The notes: a model not told the origin generated them from the letters alone. 64,000 nt of DNA from Strigamia acuminata (GCA_949358305.1 OX442320.1:9564259-9628258); one strand, 5' to 3'. Shown: positions 13,613 through 24,512, numbered from the stretch's first letter. Made by a program: numbers and translations.

Positions 13613-14789
13613 GCATCGTTAGCAACCATCTCGGGACGATAAGCGGACTTCCAGAGCGGTAACGACCATCGGACGTTCGCCGACACCGTCATTTTCGTCG
13701 CAAAGACGTATCGACGATTTTCGCGAAGTGCGAGCGATTGGGAAGTGTGTGCGGACAATTAGGACGTGATTTTTGGACAGAACAGTGTAGGAAACGTTTA
13801 TTTTCGTGAGAAATTAGTTGTGTGCCAGTATAACGAAGATTAGCTTCGGTGGCAGCCATTTTTCTTTGCCTGGACTTCGCCGTGTACAACAGTGAAGCCA
13901 GCCAGCGTGTTTTCGAGTCGAAACACGCTTGTATTTTGTGAATTCGTGCAAACGACGTGTGAAACGAGTGTAGATTACCTAGAGACGGTAGGAACATTAT
14001 TTATTGTCGAAATATTAATTTTTTCGTTGTTTTTCCGTCATGGCGAGCGGTGCAGCCCAATCCAAGATGGCGCCGTCCATGCGGTTGGAGTAAAAACGAA
14101 CGAGGAACGTTCGCAACGAGTTTTTGGATTATATCCACGTCGGAATTCGCCGATTGGACGATTTTCGAGGTTGCGACGAACGTCTAGACAGCGTTTGGAA
14201 GTTTTTGACGAACATTTCGACGTTTTGAAGTCGTGTTTTCGTGCGACGAGCGCGAACACGCATTTTGACCGCGGATTAGCCCGGGACGGGTATCTGCGCG
14301 ACGTTGGACAGGTTAAGTCTTGTGCCAGGTGCACAAGTGAATTCCAGCGATTTTCGACGGTTTGGAACAACGTTTTGACGACATCTCCGCGGGATTTGCG
14401 ACGCAAATATCCCGCAAACAAGAATACAACGTGCCAACATTTTTTTTTTTGTTTTGTGCGTTCTGGGTTGTCGTGAAACTTTGTATAATATTAAGTTTTT
14501 GTTTTGGGGACCTTTTGTTTGTTTGGCACCCTTTAGGCATTCGCCTAGTGTCATCCTATTCTTGGCCAGGCTTGCTCGAAGCAAGGGGGCGATCCCGCGA
14601 CCCCAGGTGTGTCGGACGGAAGCCCTTGTAGCGACTGGTCAAGGTAGTTGTGCTCACTTATTGAGCTGCACCCCGGGAAGAATTGTATTATTTTCGCCTA
14701 TTATTTTGGGGAATTATTTATTTGAAAGTGTGTTTGTGTTTAGTGCATCGAATAGTGATCTTTGGGTGATAATTTGTGAAATTTTGGAA
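13613..14789 (+). other. Copia leader between primer site and gag start
   Basis: About 1.2 kb, richer in G+C than the host flanks, with several short frames on both strands but no recognisable protein. The gag frame is open upstream of 14790 back to 14454, but that stretch does not look like Gag. Confidence 0.6.
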
Positions 14790-17700
14790 ATGGCGACCTA
14801 CGAAAAGGACGGCGATTATCGGGATTATCGAAACATTAGAAAACTCGATGGTGACAATTATGAGTCCTGGTCAGTCCAGGTGAGATTAATTCTCCTACAG
14901 CAGGGAGTCTGGAGCCACGTTAAGGGCACGGAGCCAAGTTTGCCTTCGACCGCCTCCGCGAAGGAGAAGCGCGAGTATGAGACACGAGAAGCGAGGGCAA
15001 TATCAACGCTTTGCCTTACGTGCAACGAGGCACAACAATCTGTGGCGGTTGCCCACGATACGGCACAAGAGATATGGGAAGCCCTAAAAGCCGCCTACCA
15101 ACCGACCACTAGGGCAAGGAAAAACCGGCTCCGACGTGAATTTTTACAAATGAAATTGCAAGAAAGGGAGCAAATGGTCGTGTTTACCACCCGGGTGGAT
15201 CGGAAGGCGGGTGACCTGAAAAATGTGAATGTGACCATGTCTGGAGAGGACATTGCATTCCAGTATATGGACTTCCTCCCTCAGACATATGAGGGAGTGA
15301 AACAAGTTATGTATCACTGGTCAGATACTGAATTCACCCAGTCCAACGTCAAAGACCGACTCCTCGGAGAGTACAACCGATTGAACGAACAGCACGAGGA
15401 ATATGGTGCGCCGACAGCAGAATCGGGAGATAATTCGGGTGCATTCTTTAGCCGAGGACGTTGGCAGCGGGGGCGCTCGACCCCAACAACCCAAACAGAC
15501 TATACGTGTTATAATTGTGGTGGAAAATACCACTTTGCAAGGGACTGCAAAAAGCCAAAGCAAGGGGGAAATGACCCGACACGTGGAACTTTTGCACCGA
15601 TGGCGCGCCGACAAGGACGCGCGGGTGCACGTTCTAGAGGAACCGGCGCAGGTTCAAATCAAGCATTTTTGGACGAACCGTTGTCTTTCTACTCGGCAGT
15701 ACATGCCATACAGCAAATGGATTTTCCTGTGATCTCATTGGCATCACAGAAAGCGCCGGAAAGAGATCCCGCCTGGTACATTGATACGGGCGCAACAGAC
15801 CATTTCTCATACAACTATGAATGTTTCACGAATTTTAAACCCCTCGAGAATTTTAGTGTGCAATTAGGAGAGGGGAGTTCTGAGATTAGTGGTATGGGCG
15901 AAATTACCTTAATAGCAAATTATGGCGGGGGTGGACGCGAAATTACACTTAAAAACGTGTATTACGCGCCAAAATTTCGAAAAAACCTAATTTCACTCGG
16001 TCGTACAGACGAGGCAGGTCTGAAAACATTCATAGCTGATGGGAAATTAACAATGTTCGAATCAACGATGGACAAACCGATGTTAACTGCAAAGAGATTG
16101 TCGAACAGGATGTATCAAGTGAATTGTGCAATTGAAACTCAGAATGTGAACGCATCCGTATTGCCTATGCAAGGGAATACGGATGTCGTGGCGAGTAAAT
16201 CGCCTGAAGTTGTTAAAGTGCCATTAACCATGAATTGTTATAAGAAAGCTTTATTAACCCCAATTCGTAAGCCGGAGAAATCCGCAAATGCTGTTGTGAA
16301 TCCGAGTAGCGTGCTAGTAAAGCAGGGAAGCGCTGCAAATGCGACTAAAACTCAACCAATTAAGAAAGTTGAACCAACTAAAGAGGAAGTTGATGCAAAA
16401 GTAGTTAATGAGTTGGGGAACGGGGAAAGGAATGGCAAACCCGATAAAGCAGTACCGATGGATTATTGGCACGCCCGTATGGGGCATTTACACGTGAAAG
16501 GAATTGTTGACATGGAAAAGTCAACCGATATTTATGGAATCAAATTGTCAGACAGGGAAATGAACACTTGTGATTCGTGTGCACAGGCGAAGAGCACACG
16601 AGCAAGTTTTGCACCAATAGGGGATATCAGGTCAAAAGGGGTTCTGGACTTAATACATATGGACACCTGGGGCCATTCTTCAACGAAATCGATAGGAGGG
16701 GCAAGATATTTCCTATTATTGGTCGATGACTATTCCAGATTTATGTGGATAGTAACGATGAAAACGAAGGATGAAGTGCTAGGCCATTTTAAGACATGGC
16801 AATTACAATTAGAGTGTGCGACGTCACGTAAAGTGAAAGCGATCAGAACGGATAATGGGGGTGAATTCGTCTCAGCAGCTTGGGCAAAACATGCGAGTGA
16901 TTCGGGAATTAAATGTGAACGCACAACCCCCTACTCCCCAGAAATGAATTCTGTAGCTGAGAGAGGGAACAGAACCATAGTTGAAGGAATTAGAGCGATG
17001 ATGGCAGACACTGGATTACCAAAGCGACTATGGGCAGAATTGGCCCACACAATAGTGTACTTGAAAAATCGTTTCCCTCACTCAACCTTAGGAGGCAAGA
17101 CACCATATAACGTGTTTTTCAACCGAAAAATGTCTGTTAGGCACCTAAAATGTATAGGCTCGAAAGCTTATGTGCATATCCCCGCACAGACAAGAAAAGA
17201 TAAATTGGACAAACGAGCATGGGTTGGAGCCCTTGTGGGGTACGCACAAAGTACACGAGGTTATCGAGTTTGGGACCCAAAAACGAATAAGGTTTATGGG
17301 GTTAAACATGTGAAAATTGACGAAAATACTTATTGGAATGAGGGGGACACAGGAGTTCAAAATGTGAACAAAATGTTCGATTATATAAATCTCCCCACTC
17401 AAGAAGAAGAATCAGATGACGACGTGGTTCCTCAAGCTACAGTACCTGCGCCTACGGTACCTACACATCAAATGGTCTTACGTCAGCGACCACCAGTACC
17501 CTTACCCACGACCCCCAAATTAGTGCAAAAAGCATATGGCATGAGAATGCCCCTCGAGGAACAAGGAGCTGTCGGGGGTATTGAGTTAGAGGGGGATGTG
17601 ACAGAATTAGATTTATCAAAATTGGAATTGGATTCAGGGGATGAACCTTTTGAGGATACTGTTGCCGAACAAGCAAATACAACCGACGAGCCTGAAGAAT

Positions 17701-19259
17701 TACTGAAATTGAACATGCAAGAATGGCAAAGATTTGCAAAAGTCCGTGCAAGGGGGAAAACCGCCGGAAAAGTGGATGTTTATTACATGACACCTTCACA
17801 AGACCGTTGTCGGAGTCGCACTGATGTAATGCGATGGTGTGAAGAAGAAGGTTTTCAATACGAAGAGGAGTTGTTTGATTTCAAACACGAACATCTGGAA
17901 TTGCCTTATGCGGGTTTTTGCGGTATTGAGCCAGAGACTTATGAACAGGCTATTTCTGACAGGGATCGTTGGGATTGGTCAAAGGCCATGGACGAGGAAA
18001 TTGATATATTTGACGAACGAAAAGTTTATACCGAGGTTGACATTGCTCCCGATCAAACATTGCTTGGGAGCAAATGGATTTACAAATTGAAACGAGATCA
18101 TACGGGGGCAATTAAACGTTTTCGAGCACGCCTTGTTGCACAAGGCTTTAAGCAACGACCGGATATCGACTTTAAAGAAGTCTTCTCGCCGGTTATTAAT
18201 TTTGTCCTCATATTGATATTTTTCTGCACGCTGGTTGTTTTGTGTAACTGGCGCGACACGCACCTTGACGTAAAGGCAGCCTACCTTTACGGTGACTTAG
18301 ATATTCCCCAGTACATGGCCATACCAAAAGGTTATCAAACCAAAACGAACAAAGGGAAATGTTGGCGCTTGGACAAAGCCCTATACGGCCTGCACCAGTC
18401 AGGCCGTATGTGGTTTGAAAAATTACATGACAAATTAATTGACATTGGTTTTACACCATTCCCGGGCCTCAATTGTGTTTATGTCTACAAGAGAGAAGCG
18501 ATTTTAATCGTTTACGTGGATGATCTCGTTCTCTTTTCAAGGGACGATTTTATTGAAAAATGTGTTCTCAAGTGGATTTCAAATGCATTTGACATCGTGA
18601 ATTTGGGACCCGTAACGATGCTATTGGGAATAGAGTTTGAGCGTGTTGGCAAGAACATTTTCGTGCACCAGGGCAAATATATTGACAAATTGTGTGAGAA
18701 ATACAGAATTGATTATTCGCATCGTATCAAAGTTCCAGGAACCGTTGGTACGATGATCCGAAGTGTGCGTCCTGGTGAGCGAGTGGATGTGGAATTCCCC
18801 TATCGCGCGCTTGTTGGCAGTTTGCTATTCATTGCCATGAGAACAAGACCAGACATCTTGTTCTCAGTAATTGTGTTATCACAATATAACGAGGTGCACT
18901 CTTACAAGCATGTGCAAATGCTGCTGCAAGTGCTAAAGTACTTATCTCAAACAAGGGATTTCTGCATCGATTTGGGATTATGTAAGAATACAGGCATGTC
19001 GATTTACACAGATGCCTCTCATGCCTCGGATCTAGATCAAAGAAGAAGTTTCGGGGGGCACATCATCTACATTGGTGGGGTTCCCGTGTCCTGGGCCTGC
19101 CGCAAACAAAAGCTGACGGCGCTATCGATTTATCGCCTGCATCGAAGCCTGAACTGTCTATCAACAAAACGTGTTCAATTTAAACTCACGCAAATCCTGT
19201 TGAATCTACATTTCGTAGTTTGTACAAAGACGAAAAATGTCTTCTTTTTTACCCGTTGA
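14790..19259 (+). CDS. Copia Gag-Pol polyprotein, RNase H truncated
   Basis: One open frame of 1489 codons. Start at MATYEKDGDYRD because the Gag-like LDGDNYESWSVQV follows directly. Domains by residue: Gag 1-235; CCHC knuckle CYNCGGKYHFARDC at about 240; aspartic protease WYIDTGATDH at about 330; integrase zinc part HARMGHLH...CDSCAQAK from about 560; integrase core with D in HMDTWGH (625), D in RTDNGGEF (688) and E in VAERGNR (about 724); reverse transcriptase from about 1090 (KWIYKLKRD, FRARLVAQGF, LDVKAAYLYGDL) with YVDD at 1241-1244; RNase H with YTDASHASDL (about 1408). After KLTALS (about 1444) the frame leaves the family and reads fold-back DNA to a stop. No internal stops, so the insertion is young or well kept. 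The missing RNase H end and 3' LTR make it defective. Confidence 0.95.
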   Translation: MATYEKDGDYRDYRNIRKLDGDNYESWSVQVRLILLQQGVWSHVKGTEPSLPSTASAKEKREYETREARAISTLCLTCNEAQQSVAVAHDTAQEIWEALKAAYQPTTRARKNRLRREFLQMKLQEREQMVVFTTRVDRKAGDLKNVNVTMSGEDIAFQYMDFLPQTYEGVKQVMYHWSDTEFTQSNVKDRLLGEYNRLNEQHEEYGAPTAESGDNSGAFFSRGRWQRGRSTPTTQTDYTCYNCGGKYHFARDCKKPKQGGNDPTRGTFAPMARRQGRAGARSRGTGAGSNQAFLDEPLSFYSAVHAIQQMDFPVISLASQKAPERDPAWYIDTGATDHFSYNYECFTNFKPLENFSVQLGEGSSEISGMGEITLIANYGGGGREITLKNVYYAPKFRKNLISLGRTDEAGLKTFIADGKLTMFESTMDKPMLTAKRLSNRMYQVNCAIETQNVNASVLPMQGNTDVVASKSPEVVKVPLTMNCYKKALLTPIRKPEKSANAVVNPSSVLVKQGSAANATKTQPIKKVEPTKEEVDAKVVNELGNGERNGKPDKAVPMDYWHARMGHLHVKGIVDMEKSTDIYGIKLSDREMNTCDSCAQAKSTRASFAPIGDIRSKGVLDLIHMDTWGHSSTKSIGGARYFLLLVDDYSRFMWIVTMKTKDEVLGHFKTWQLQLECATSRKVKAIRTDNGGEFVSAAWAKHASDSGIKCERTTPYSPEMNSVAERGNRTIVEGIRAMMADTGLPKRLWAELAHTIVYLKNRFPHSTLGGKTPYNVFFNRKMSVRHLKCIGSKAYVHIPAQTRKDKLDKRAWVGALVGYAQSTRGYRVWDPKTNKVYGVKHVKIDENTYWNEGDTGVQNVNKMFDYINLPTQEEESDDDVVPQATVPAPTVPTHQMVLRQRPPVPLPTTPKLVQKAYGMRMPLEEQGAVGGIELEGDVTELDLSKLELDSGDEPFEDTVAEQANTTDEPEELLKLNMQEWQRFAKVRARGKTAGKVDVYYMTPSQDRCRSRTDVMRWCEEEGFQYEEELFDFKHEHLELPYAGFCGIEPETYEQAISDRDRWDWSKAMDEEIDIFDERKVYTEVDIAPDQTLLGSKWIYKLKRDHTGAIKRFRARLVAQGFKQRPDIDFKEVFSPVINFVLILIFFCTLVVLCNWRDTHLDVKAAYLYGDLDIPQYMAIPKGYQTKTNKGKCWRLDKALYGLHQSGRMWFEKLHDKLIDIGFTPFPGLNCVYVYKREAILIVYVDDLVLFSRDDFIEKCVLKWISNAFDIVNLGPVTMLLGIEFERVGKNIFVHQGKYIDKLCEKYRIDYSHRIKVPGTVGTMIRSVRPGERVDVEFPYRALVGSLLFIAMRTRPDILFSVIVLSQYNEVHSYKHVQMLLQVLKYLSQTRDFCIDLGLCKNTGMSIYTDASHASDLDQRRSFGGHIIYIGGVPVSWACRKQKLTALSIYRLHRSLNCLSTKRVQFKLTQILLNLHFVVCTKTKNVFFFTR

Positions 19260-19607
19260 GTGGCGCCACCGTCAAAGTGCACTTTTTTGAACGAGATTCG
19301 TTGTACAGTCCGTGGACTTTGATAGGAGACATCCAATGGTTTAATAAACGTATTACCGTAATAAGTTATCGATTTATCGCCTGCATCGAAGCCTGAACTA
19401 TCGATAAATTCAATTTATTAAACTCTCGCGAATCCTGTTGAATCTACATTTCGTAGTTTGTATAAAGACGAAAATGTCTTCTTTTTTACCCGTTGAGTGG
19501 CGCCACCGCTGAAAATGCATTTTTTTGAACGTGATTCGTTTTATAGCCCATGAACGAGTACCGGTGTGCAGTTGAAAAAGACCTCTTTCGAGATGCGACA
19601 TCCAGTT
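19122..19607. repeat. Fold-back repeat array, right side
   Basis: Two inverted units, starting CTATCGATTTATCGCCTGCA (19122) and again near 19366, each with the GTGGCGCCAC core and ACCCGTTGAGT. They pair with the left units at 12493-13290, so the Copia copy sits in the middle of a fold-back structure with arms of about 0.5-0.8 kb. Confidence 0.85.
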
Positions 19608-20569
19608 GTAAATCGTCAATCCTTTCTAATTTTTAAGAAATAGATAAATACGAATTCATTTAGTTTTGCTTTATTGTATTCATTCAGCATAATTGCTTCC
19701 ACAAATTGATTGAATATTTGTAGATGATTTATGATAGACCTGTGTCAAAACATTTTACATAATGGTATGTACAGAGAATTAAGCGACATCAAAGAAAAAG
19801 AAGAGAAATTTACATAATCAACCTGTACATTATCGAGTTAGGGAATGAAAAGAAGGAAAAGAGAGCTAATTATCAATTCATAAATACATTTCTTGTTAAT
19901 GATTTGAGCATTTAATGAAGAAAATTTGTACAAACCAACATAATAAGTCACAAATTAATATCGTACATGTTTTTGACAACCATTGATTGATTCTTTCAAC
20001 AAGAATTATAAGAGCACTGCACAATTGAGTATATCTTCTTAAAAACAAGATTAACAAATTCCAAACATTTGTAGCTGCCACTTAAACCTATTACTTAATT
20101 AGAAAAACAAAACAAAACCGAGTCTGTGACACAATCATCATCTTCTCACTTCTCTCTGTTTTATCACGTAGAAAATACCTCGGAATCGGAAATGGCAACT
20201 AACGACATTCGTCTCGCTCGCGTCAGTTCACAAACTTAGTAAAGGAAAGAAGAAGAAAAAGAAACGGCGTCATATCACAACTTGTATTATTCCAAGCACA
20301 CGAAGAGAATCAATCGCACTGGGAAAATTATTTCTTTCTTTTATAAACGAAAATTTATACCGCTCACTTCTGTACCATCATCTAAAGAAATTGAAATTAA
20401 AATTATAAAATTAAATTAAAATTAGTGTTAAAACGTCCCAATATGGCAAATCTGCTAAATCTGGTATTCGATCGGCATTGCTCACGTCCACACCATCACG
20501 AATGGTCGAACGAATGTCATCAAATACAAATACAAATACAAATAGTTGTCGTTTCGTTGCTTGAAATGT
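19608..20569 (-). other. Likely 3'UTR of the LRP fragment
   Basis: About 960 bp of non-repetitive A/T-rich DNA 3' of the LRP stop codon, with a minus-strand AATAAA at 19670-19675. No frame of interest on either strand. Confidence 0.5.
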
Positions 20570-21548
20570 TCACGCAAACGAGGTGCGTTCACGATTCGAC
20601 TCTTTCGAGTTTCCGTCCAGATATTCCACTTTGACCGAGTCGCCGTGGAGAAGACCTTTCTTCTCCTCGTTCGTCGATGTGATTCCGGCCGCCGAGTCGC
20701 CTGCCAAAACCAAACCATTCTGCATCACGCATACAAATCAATACAAAATAAACAAACACCAATTCCTACTTTATCGGGATCCAAACAGAAAGAAGCGTCC
20801 AATGCTTCCGCGTTGTCGTTGTGCAGCGTCAAGTTGGGCACGATGTGGCTGAGAATGGCCTTGGAGTGTTGGTTGGTCCAAAACACCTGTCGTTTACAAA
20901 CATAATCAATCAATTCAATCAATCGAACAACTCGGTTCTTTTCTTACGGTGACGGTTCCGTCGCTAAAATAGATGTCCAGCGCGTCGATTTTACTCGTTT
21001 GCATGCTGTTGTGTAAAATGGCGCTCTCGTCTCGCCCGCTCTCCTCGGTCATCATTTGGGACGGTTTGTACGGGTTTATTCGTCGAAGTTCATTTTCGGA
21101 TGCAATAATTAGATACGCAGGATTTCCTTTGGCTTCGCATGTTTTGCTCTTTCCCCAACTCATCACGTAGCCGTCAGCACAAGAGCAGCTAAAGTTTCCA
21201 GCTTTTTTACTCGTACAAACTTGAGAACAAACTCCGAATTTGCAAGGATTATCTTCTATTAATTCAAACATTAATTAATTAATTAATCTATTAACCATTT
21301 CATTCCGTTTACCGCAATTCCTCTCGTCGGAATTATCCTCGCAGTCGTCAAAATGGTCGCAAACGAGCGTTTATGAAATGCAGTGACCGCTCGCACATTG
21401 GAAATGAGATGCGTTGCAGTGCGCGTGCGTATGGCTGCCTGTTGGACCGAATAAAATGACAAAACGTTTCAATTTCAAGCACAAAATACTTACAAATGTC
21501 GGGATTTTCGTCCGATCCGTCTCCACAGTCGTCTATTCCGTTGCATAT
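20570..21548 (-). pseudogene. LDL-receptor-related protein (LRP) fragment with in-frame stop
   Basis: LRPs are large endocytic membrane receptors. Five exons join in frame: 21494-21548 (end of an LDLa repeat, CGDGSDENPDI), 21313-21438 (a second LDLa repeat, HFQCASGHCIS and DDCEDNSDERNC), 20948-21255 (EGF-like DNPCKFGVCSQVC, then LIIASENELRRINPY opening a YWTD propeller), 20770-20886 (VFWTNQHSKAI) and 20570-20719 (to a stop after RERTSFA). The last exon has no propeller, transmembrane or cytoplasmic sequence, so the product would be short. A TAA at 21371-21373 interrupts the second LDLa repeat between CIS and TLVCD. No upstream exons exist in the window; accessory repeats begin 12 bp past the first exon. 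Truncated relic is the best reading; a sequencing error at the stop is possible. Confidence 0.8.
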
Positions 21549-21559
21549 CTACGCGAATG

Positions 21560-22565
21560 AAATACAAGTTTGATTCCGGCACTTAAGATCAGTGAAGATG
21601 CGGAGAAATTTCAAACAAGAATTTTCAAGTTGCTGCAAAAGAGGCAGTGATAACAAATACTACATTATTGCTTATTGGTGGCCGGAGACACAAAGAAGAA
21701 GAAAAGCAGCAATATCAAAATCTAAAAAGGTGACAAGTAAATCCGGTACATTCAAAGTAAAATTAATTTGTGCTTTGAAATAGTATTTATCTAAGATTGC
21801 AAAGCAGGAAAGGAGAAGAAAACCACAAGCAGCGGGGTCCTCGAAAACCCCACCAAATTACATCAGGCCCATCCGATGTAAAAGTAATTTCAATCAATTT
21901 ATTGTTATTAATTTTTATTTTGTGCTTTTAGCCCATTGTTACTTTGTCATATGACACTTTGGGGGCTAAATTTTCTTTAACAAAGTAATTTATTTGATTT
22001 ATTTAAGGTTATAGATTGATTTTGATGTTTTTTATATTTTAACAGTATCTCAATAATTAATCTAAACAAAAACATTCATCACTTGATAAAATGCCGACGC
22101 GAACATGGCAAACTAATTCTATTTCAAAGTCAAACATCAGACTTTTTTTTCTTATTAATCTTTATTTTGTTGTTTTAGGGCACTGTAATTTTCTCACACG
22201 ACGATTCGAACACGGAATTCGTGTTTGATTGATTTTGATGTTTTTTATATTTTAACAGGAGGCCAAACGACAATTTCAAAAGGAACAGAAATTATTTTGT
22301 AGAATGCTGGAGAAATCACCATAAAAGAATTCGATTTTTCGAACAAACCAAAACAAACGACATATGCGTGTGGTACTTTCGAGATGGGGACATCATTGCG
22401 CATGTCAATTGTTTCGATCCCAGCACCAATAGGGCGAGAAACTTCACCACGGTTTATTCATTCATTCATTTATTTATTTTAAATTAAAATAAATTGATAT
22501 TTTAGATAAATTTCCCAGAAGGCGAAATTGACAAGGCGATGCTGGTGTTGTTCAGAGACGGTTGA
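21560..22565 (+). pseudogene. Unknown gene family, copy P1
   Basis: Exon 1, 3' half, about 21585-21756: ISEDAEKFQTRIFKLLQKR, two stops, then KKVTSKSGTFK|GTAAAA. Exon 2, 21932-21984: 53 nt, PIVTLSYDTLGAKFSLT. Exon 3a, from 22046, is truncated (NLNKNIHHLIKCRREHGK). Then a second exon 2 (22179-22222, 44 nt), exon 3b (22259-22433, 175 nt, open: NDNFKRNRNYFVECW, ICVWYFRDGDIIAHVNC, ending STNR) and exon 4 (22506-22565, INFPEGEIDKAMLVLFRDG, stop). The donor after exon 3b reads GCGAGA where sister copies have GTGAGA. Phases 0, 2 and 0 at the three junctions are consistent. Function unknown. Confidence 0.75.
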
Positions 22566-22680
22566 TTCAAAAATAATTGAAGTTAAAGAAAAGATAAGTC
22601 ACATTTATAAGTCAAAGAAGAGAGAAGTCACTTTTATAATTCAAAGAAGAGATAAGTCTCTTTTATAAGGGAGAGACAAA
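22566..22680. repeat. 29 bp repeat after exon 4 (AAGTCAAAGAAGAGATAAGT)
   Basis: Three to four units follow the stop codon. The same unit follows exon 4 at 25245-25315 and 29117-29195, follows an exon 1 at 28405-28460, and occurs inverted at 37065-37100 and 37925-37985. It looks like part of the family's 3' flank. Confidence 0.8.
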
Positions 22681-22689
22681 CAGAAAAAG

Positions 22690-23198
22690 TTCAAGAATAC
22701 CATGGACAGAAACACCCAAGACAAGCAGATCAAAAATGTGACTTAATAAACCCTGGGAGGAACAGAGGACCAAAAGAAAAAACCGCCTGTTTCTAAGAAG
22801 GTGCCAAGTACATCCGGCACGAGCATATTGAAATTAAAATTAATTAATTTTTTAATTATTTAACTAAGATTGAATAGCCGAACTACACCCCAATTTTTGC
22901 CTCAAAATATTCTTCATACTACTGCTACTCAAGAAATAGAAATTCGTATACAGAAATAAGAGAATCAAACAAAAAATTGATGGAAAGCCAGTACACCTGC
23001 AAAAGCCATCCACCAATGCATTTTTCCTTAAAAATGCATTTTTTCCATCTGCAAATGCATTTTTTTGCTATAAAATATCATTTTTAGATATAGTTCAAAT
23101 GCCCATAATTAAATTGCCGCGATAAAAAGACCAATGAGATAACTTTTCCTGAGGGTCAAATTAACAAAGCATTATTGACCATGCTGAAACATCATTAA
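22690..23198 (+). pseudogene. Unknown gene family, copy P2 with fused exons 3 and 4
   Basis: 22740-22840 is an exon 1 linker (PPVSKKVPSTSGTS). 22890-23080 is an inverted copy of 34380-34560. 23109-23198 reads NCRDKKTNE directly followed by ITFPEGQINKALLTMLKHH and a stop: the end of exon 3 and all of exon 4 in one frame with no intron between. Other copies have a 70-odd bp intron at this point. Confidence 0.65.
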
Positions 23199-23368
23199 CC
23201 ACACACAGTTTTCGCATTGCACCTAGTGAGAGAATTCAAGTGGGAGAAAAACCAGATACATTTTTTTGCTTAAATCCTACGTTTATGTCTAGCTGATAGT
23301 ATAGTTTTCTATTAAAATTCCACTGTTTTTCCATTGAAATTTAGCAATTTTTAGCAATTTGTCTTTAA

Positions 23369-23965
23369 TTGCTTCAGTTTATTATTATTATGTTTTATAG
23401 AGTCCCGTTCTGCTGTCTTCACAGAAAAGATTCAATCTGTCAAAGATGTGATAAGTCAATACACATAAAGAGCAAGTCTCAAAATAGGACAACACCACCA
23501 AGAACAAAAGATACCACGGACAGTAAACCCCGTTGTATCCAAGTAAACTCCATCAGTATCACCGGTAAAACCACCCAAGGAGCAAGGCGCTATTCCTCGT
23601 ATATTGGGTGGTTCAATTGAGCACCCAAGTTCTTACAGACACACAATTTCATCAAAAGTAAAAGTAATTTGTTAAATTCCCACTTATTAATTTTTATTTT
23701 TTGGCTTTAGCCGGTTGTAATTTTATCTATTACCGCTTTAAATATTATATCTAACTTGACGGAGTAATTTATTTGATTTATCTGAGTTTATTGATTGATT
23801 TTCATGTTTTTTTATATTAACAGCCCAGCAACTTCAAACTTATTAATGCACTATGCACTTTTCGATTATTACAGATATAAATTTAAGCAAAAGATTACGT
23901 TTACAAAGCTGCTGAATAAAATTTGTCATTCATATTTTGAGCAGAAAACGTTAGACTCAACTTAA
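23369..23965 (+). pseudogene. Unknown gene family, copy P3 (divergent exon 3c)
   Basis: A linker-like frame at 23369-23620 (basic, ends SSYIGWFN) contains a 9 bp inverted repeat, ACCACCCAA...TTGGGTGGT (23570-23612). Exon 2 at 23711-23763 is 53 nt (PVVILSITALNIISNLT). Exon 3c, 23824-23965, is open for 46 residues to a stop (NLLMHYALFDYYRYKFKQK, HSYFEQKTLDST). It resembles the other exon 3s only in position and phase. A short hairpin holding AATAAA follows at 23975-23995. Confidence 0.6.
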
Positions 23966-24512
23966 CTTTTCGGGTCTTGAAATAAAGACCCACAATTGGA
24001 ATTTGCAATTTTTGGAGAAATTATACTATACAACACGATCCAGTTCGGGTGAAGAATTAAAAATCTTTCAAGTAGGAGAAAAACCCACAACAATCTGAGA
24101 AAATGTGGCATCTAAATTTTTTCCGTTACGCAAGCTAAACGTGAACAAGCCAAATAAGCAAATTTATCGCCCATTTCAGATTTAAAAATTGTAAGAGCAT
24201 GTACATTAGATCATTTCAATGTAGGCCAGATCCGGCTAGGGGTTTTTTGCAGCTGGGAGCTGCATGAATTAATGAGTTTGGAACTCATGTGCGATCTCTC
24301 TCTATGTGGATCAAGAGAGAGGGAAAGCACTGTGGTGTATTGGCACCACAAGAAATTATGCAGATTTAAGGGCATTGAGAAAGTTGAATAAATTATCAGT
24401 TGTTCTTTAAACATTTGTTTAAACCTTCATTCTAACGTAACTTCAAATTCCACATACCATAATTAACAATTTTTTTTGGATTATTGATTTATTATTTTAT
24501 TTCATTTTTAGA

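Larger units (their letters stand above)
13291..19121 (+). mobile_element. Copia (Ty1/copia) LTR retrotransposon, 3' truncated
   Basis: The order is 5' LTR, primer binding site, long leader, then one gag-pol frame with integrase ahead of reverse transcriptase, the Copia order. The 5' side starts where fold-back sequence stops (after ACGTATTACC, 13290). The 3' side stops inside RNase H at about 19121, where fold-back sequence resumes; no 3' LTR is present. So this copy cannot be a complete element. Confidence 0.9.

Noticed and set aside
13892-14476. 194-codon frame in the Copia leader
   Set aside because: No recognisable domain; other frames there are of similar length on both strands.
14454-14789. 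N-terminal extension of the Copia frame
   Set aside because: Open by chance; no Gag similarity, and an ATG with typical Gag sequence follows at 14790.
19260-19607. Possible Copia 3' LTR
   Set aside because: Does not match 13291-13593; matches the fold-back units instead.
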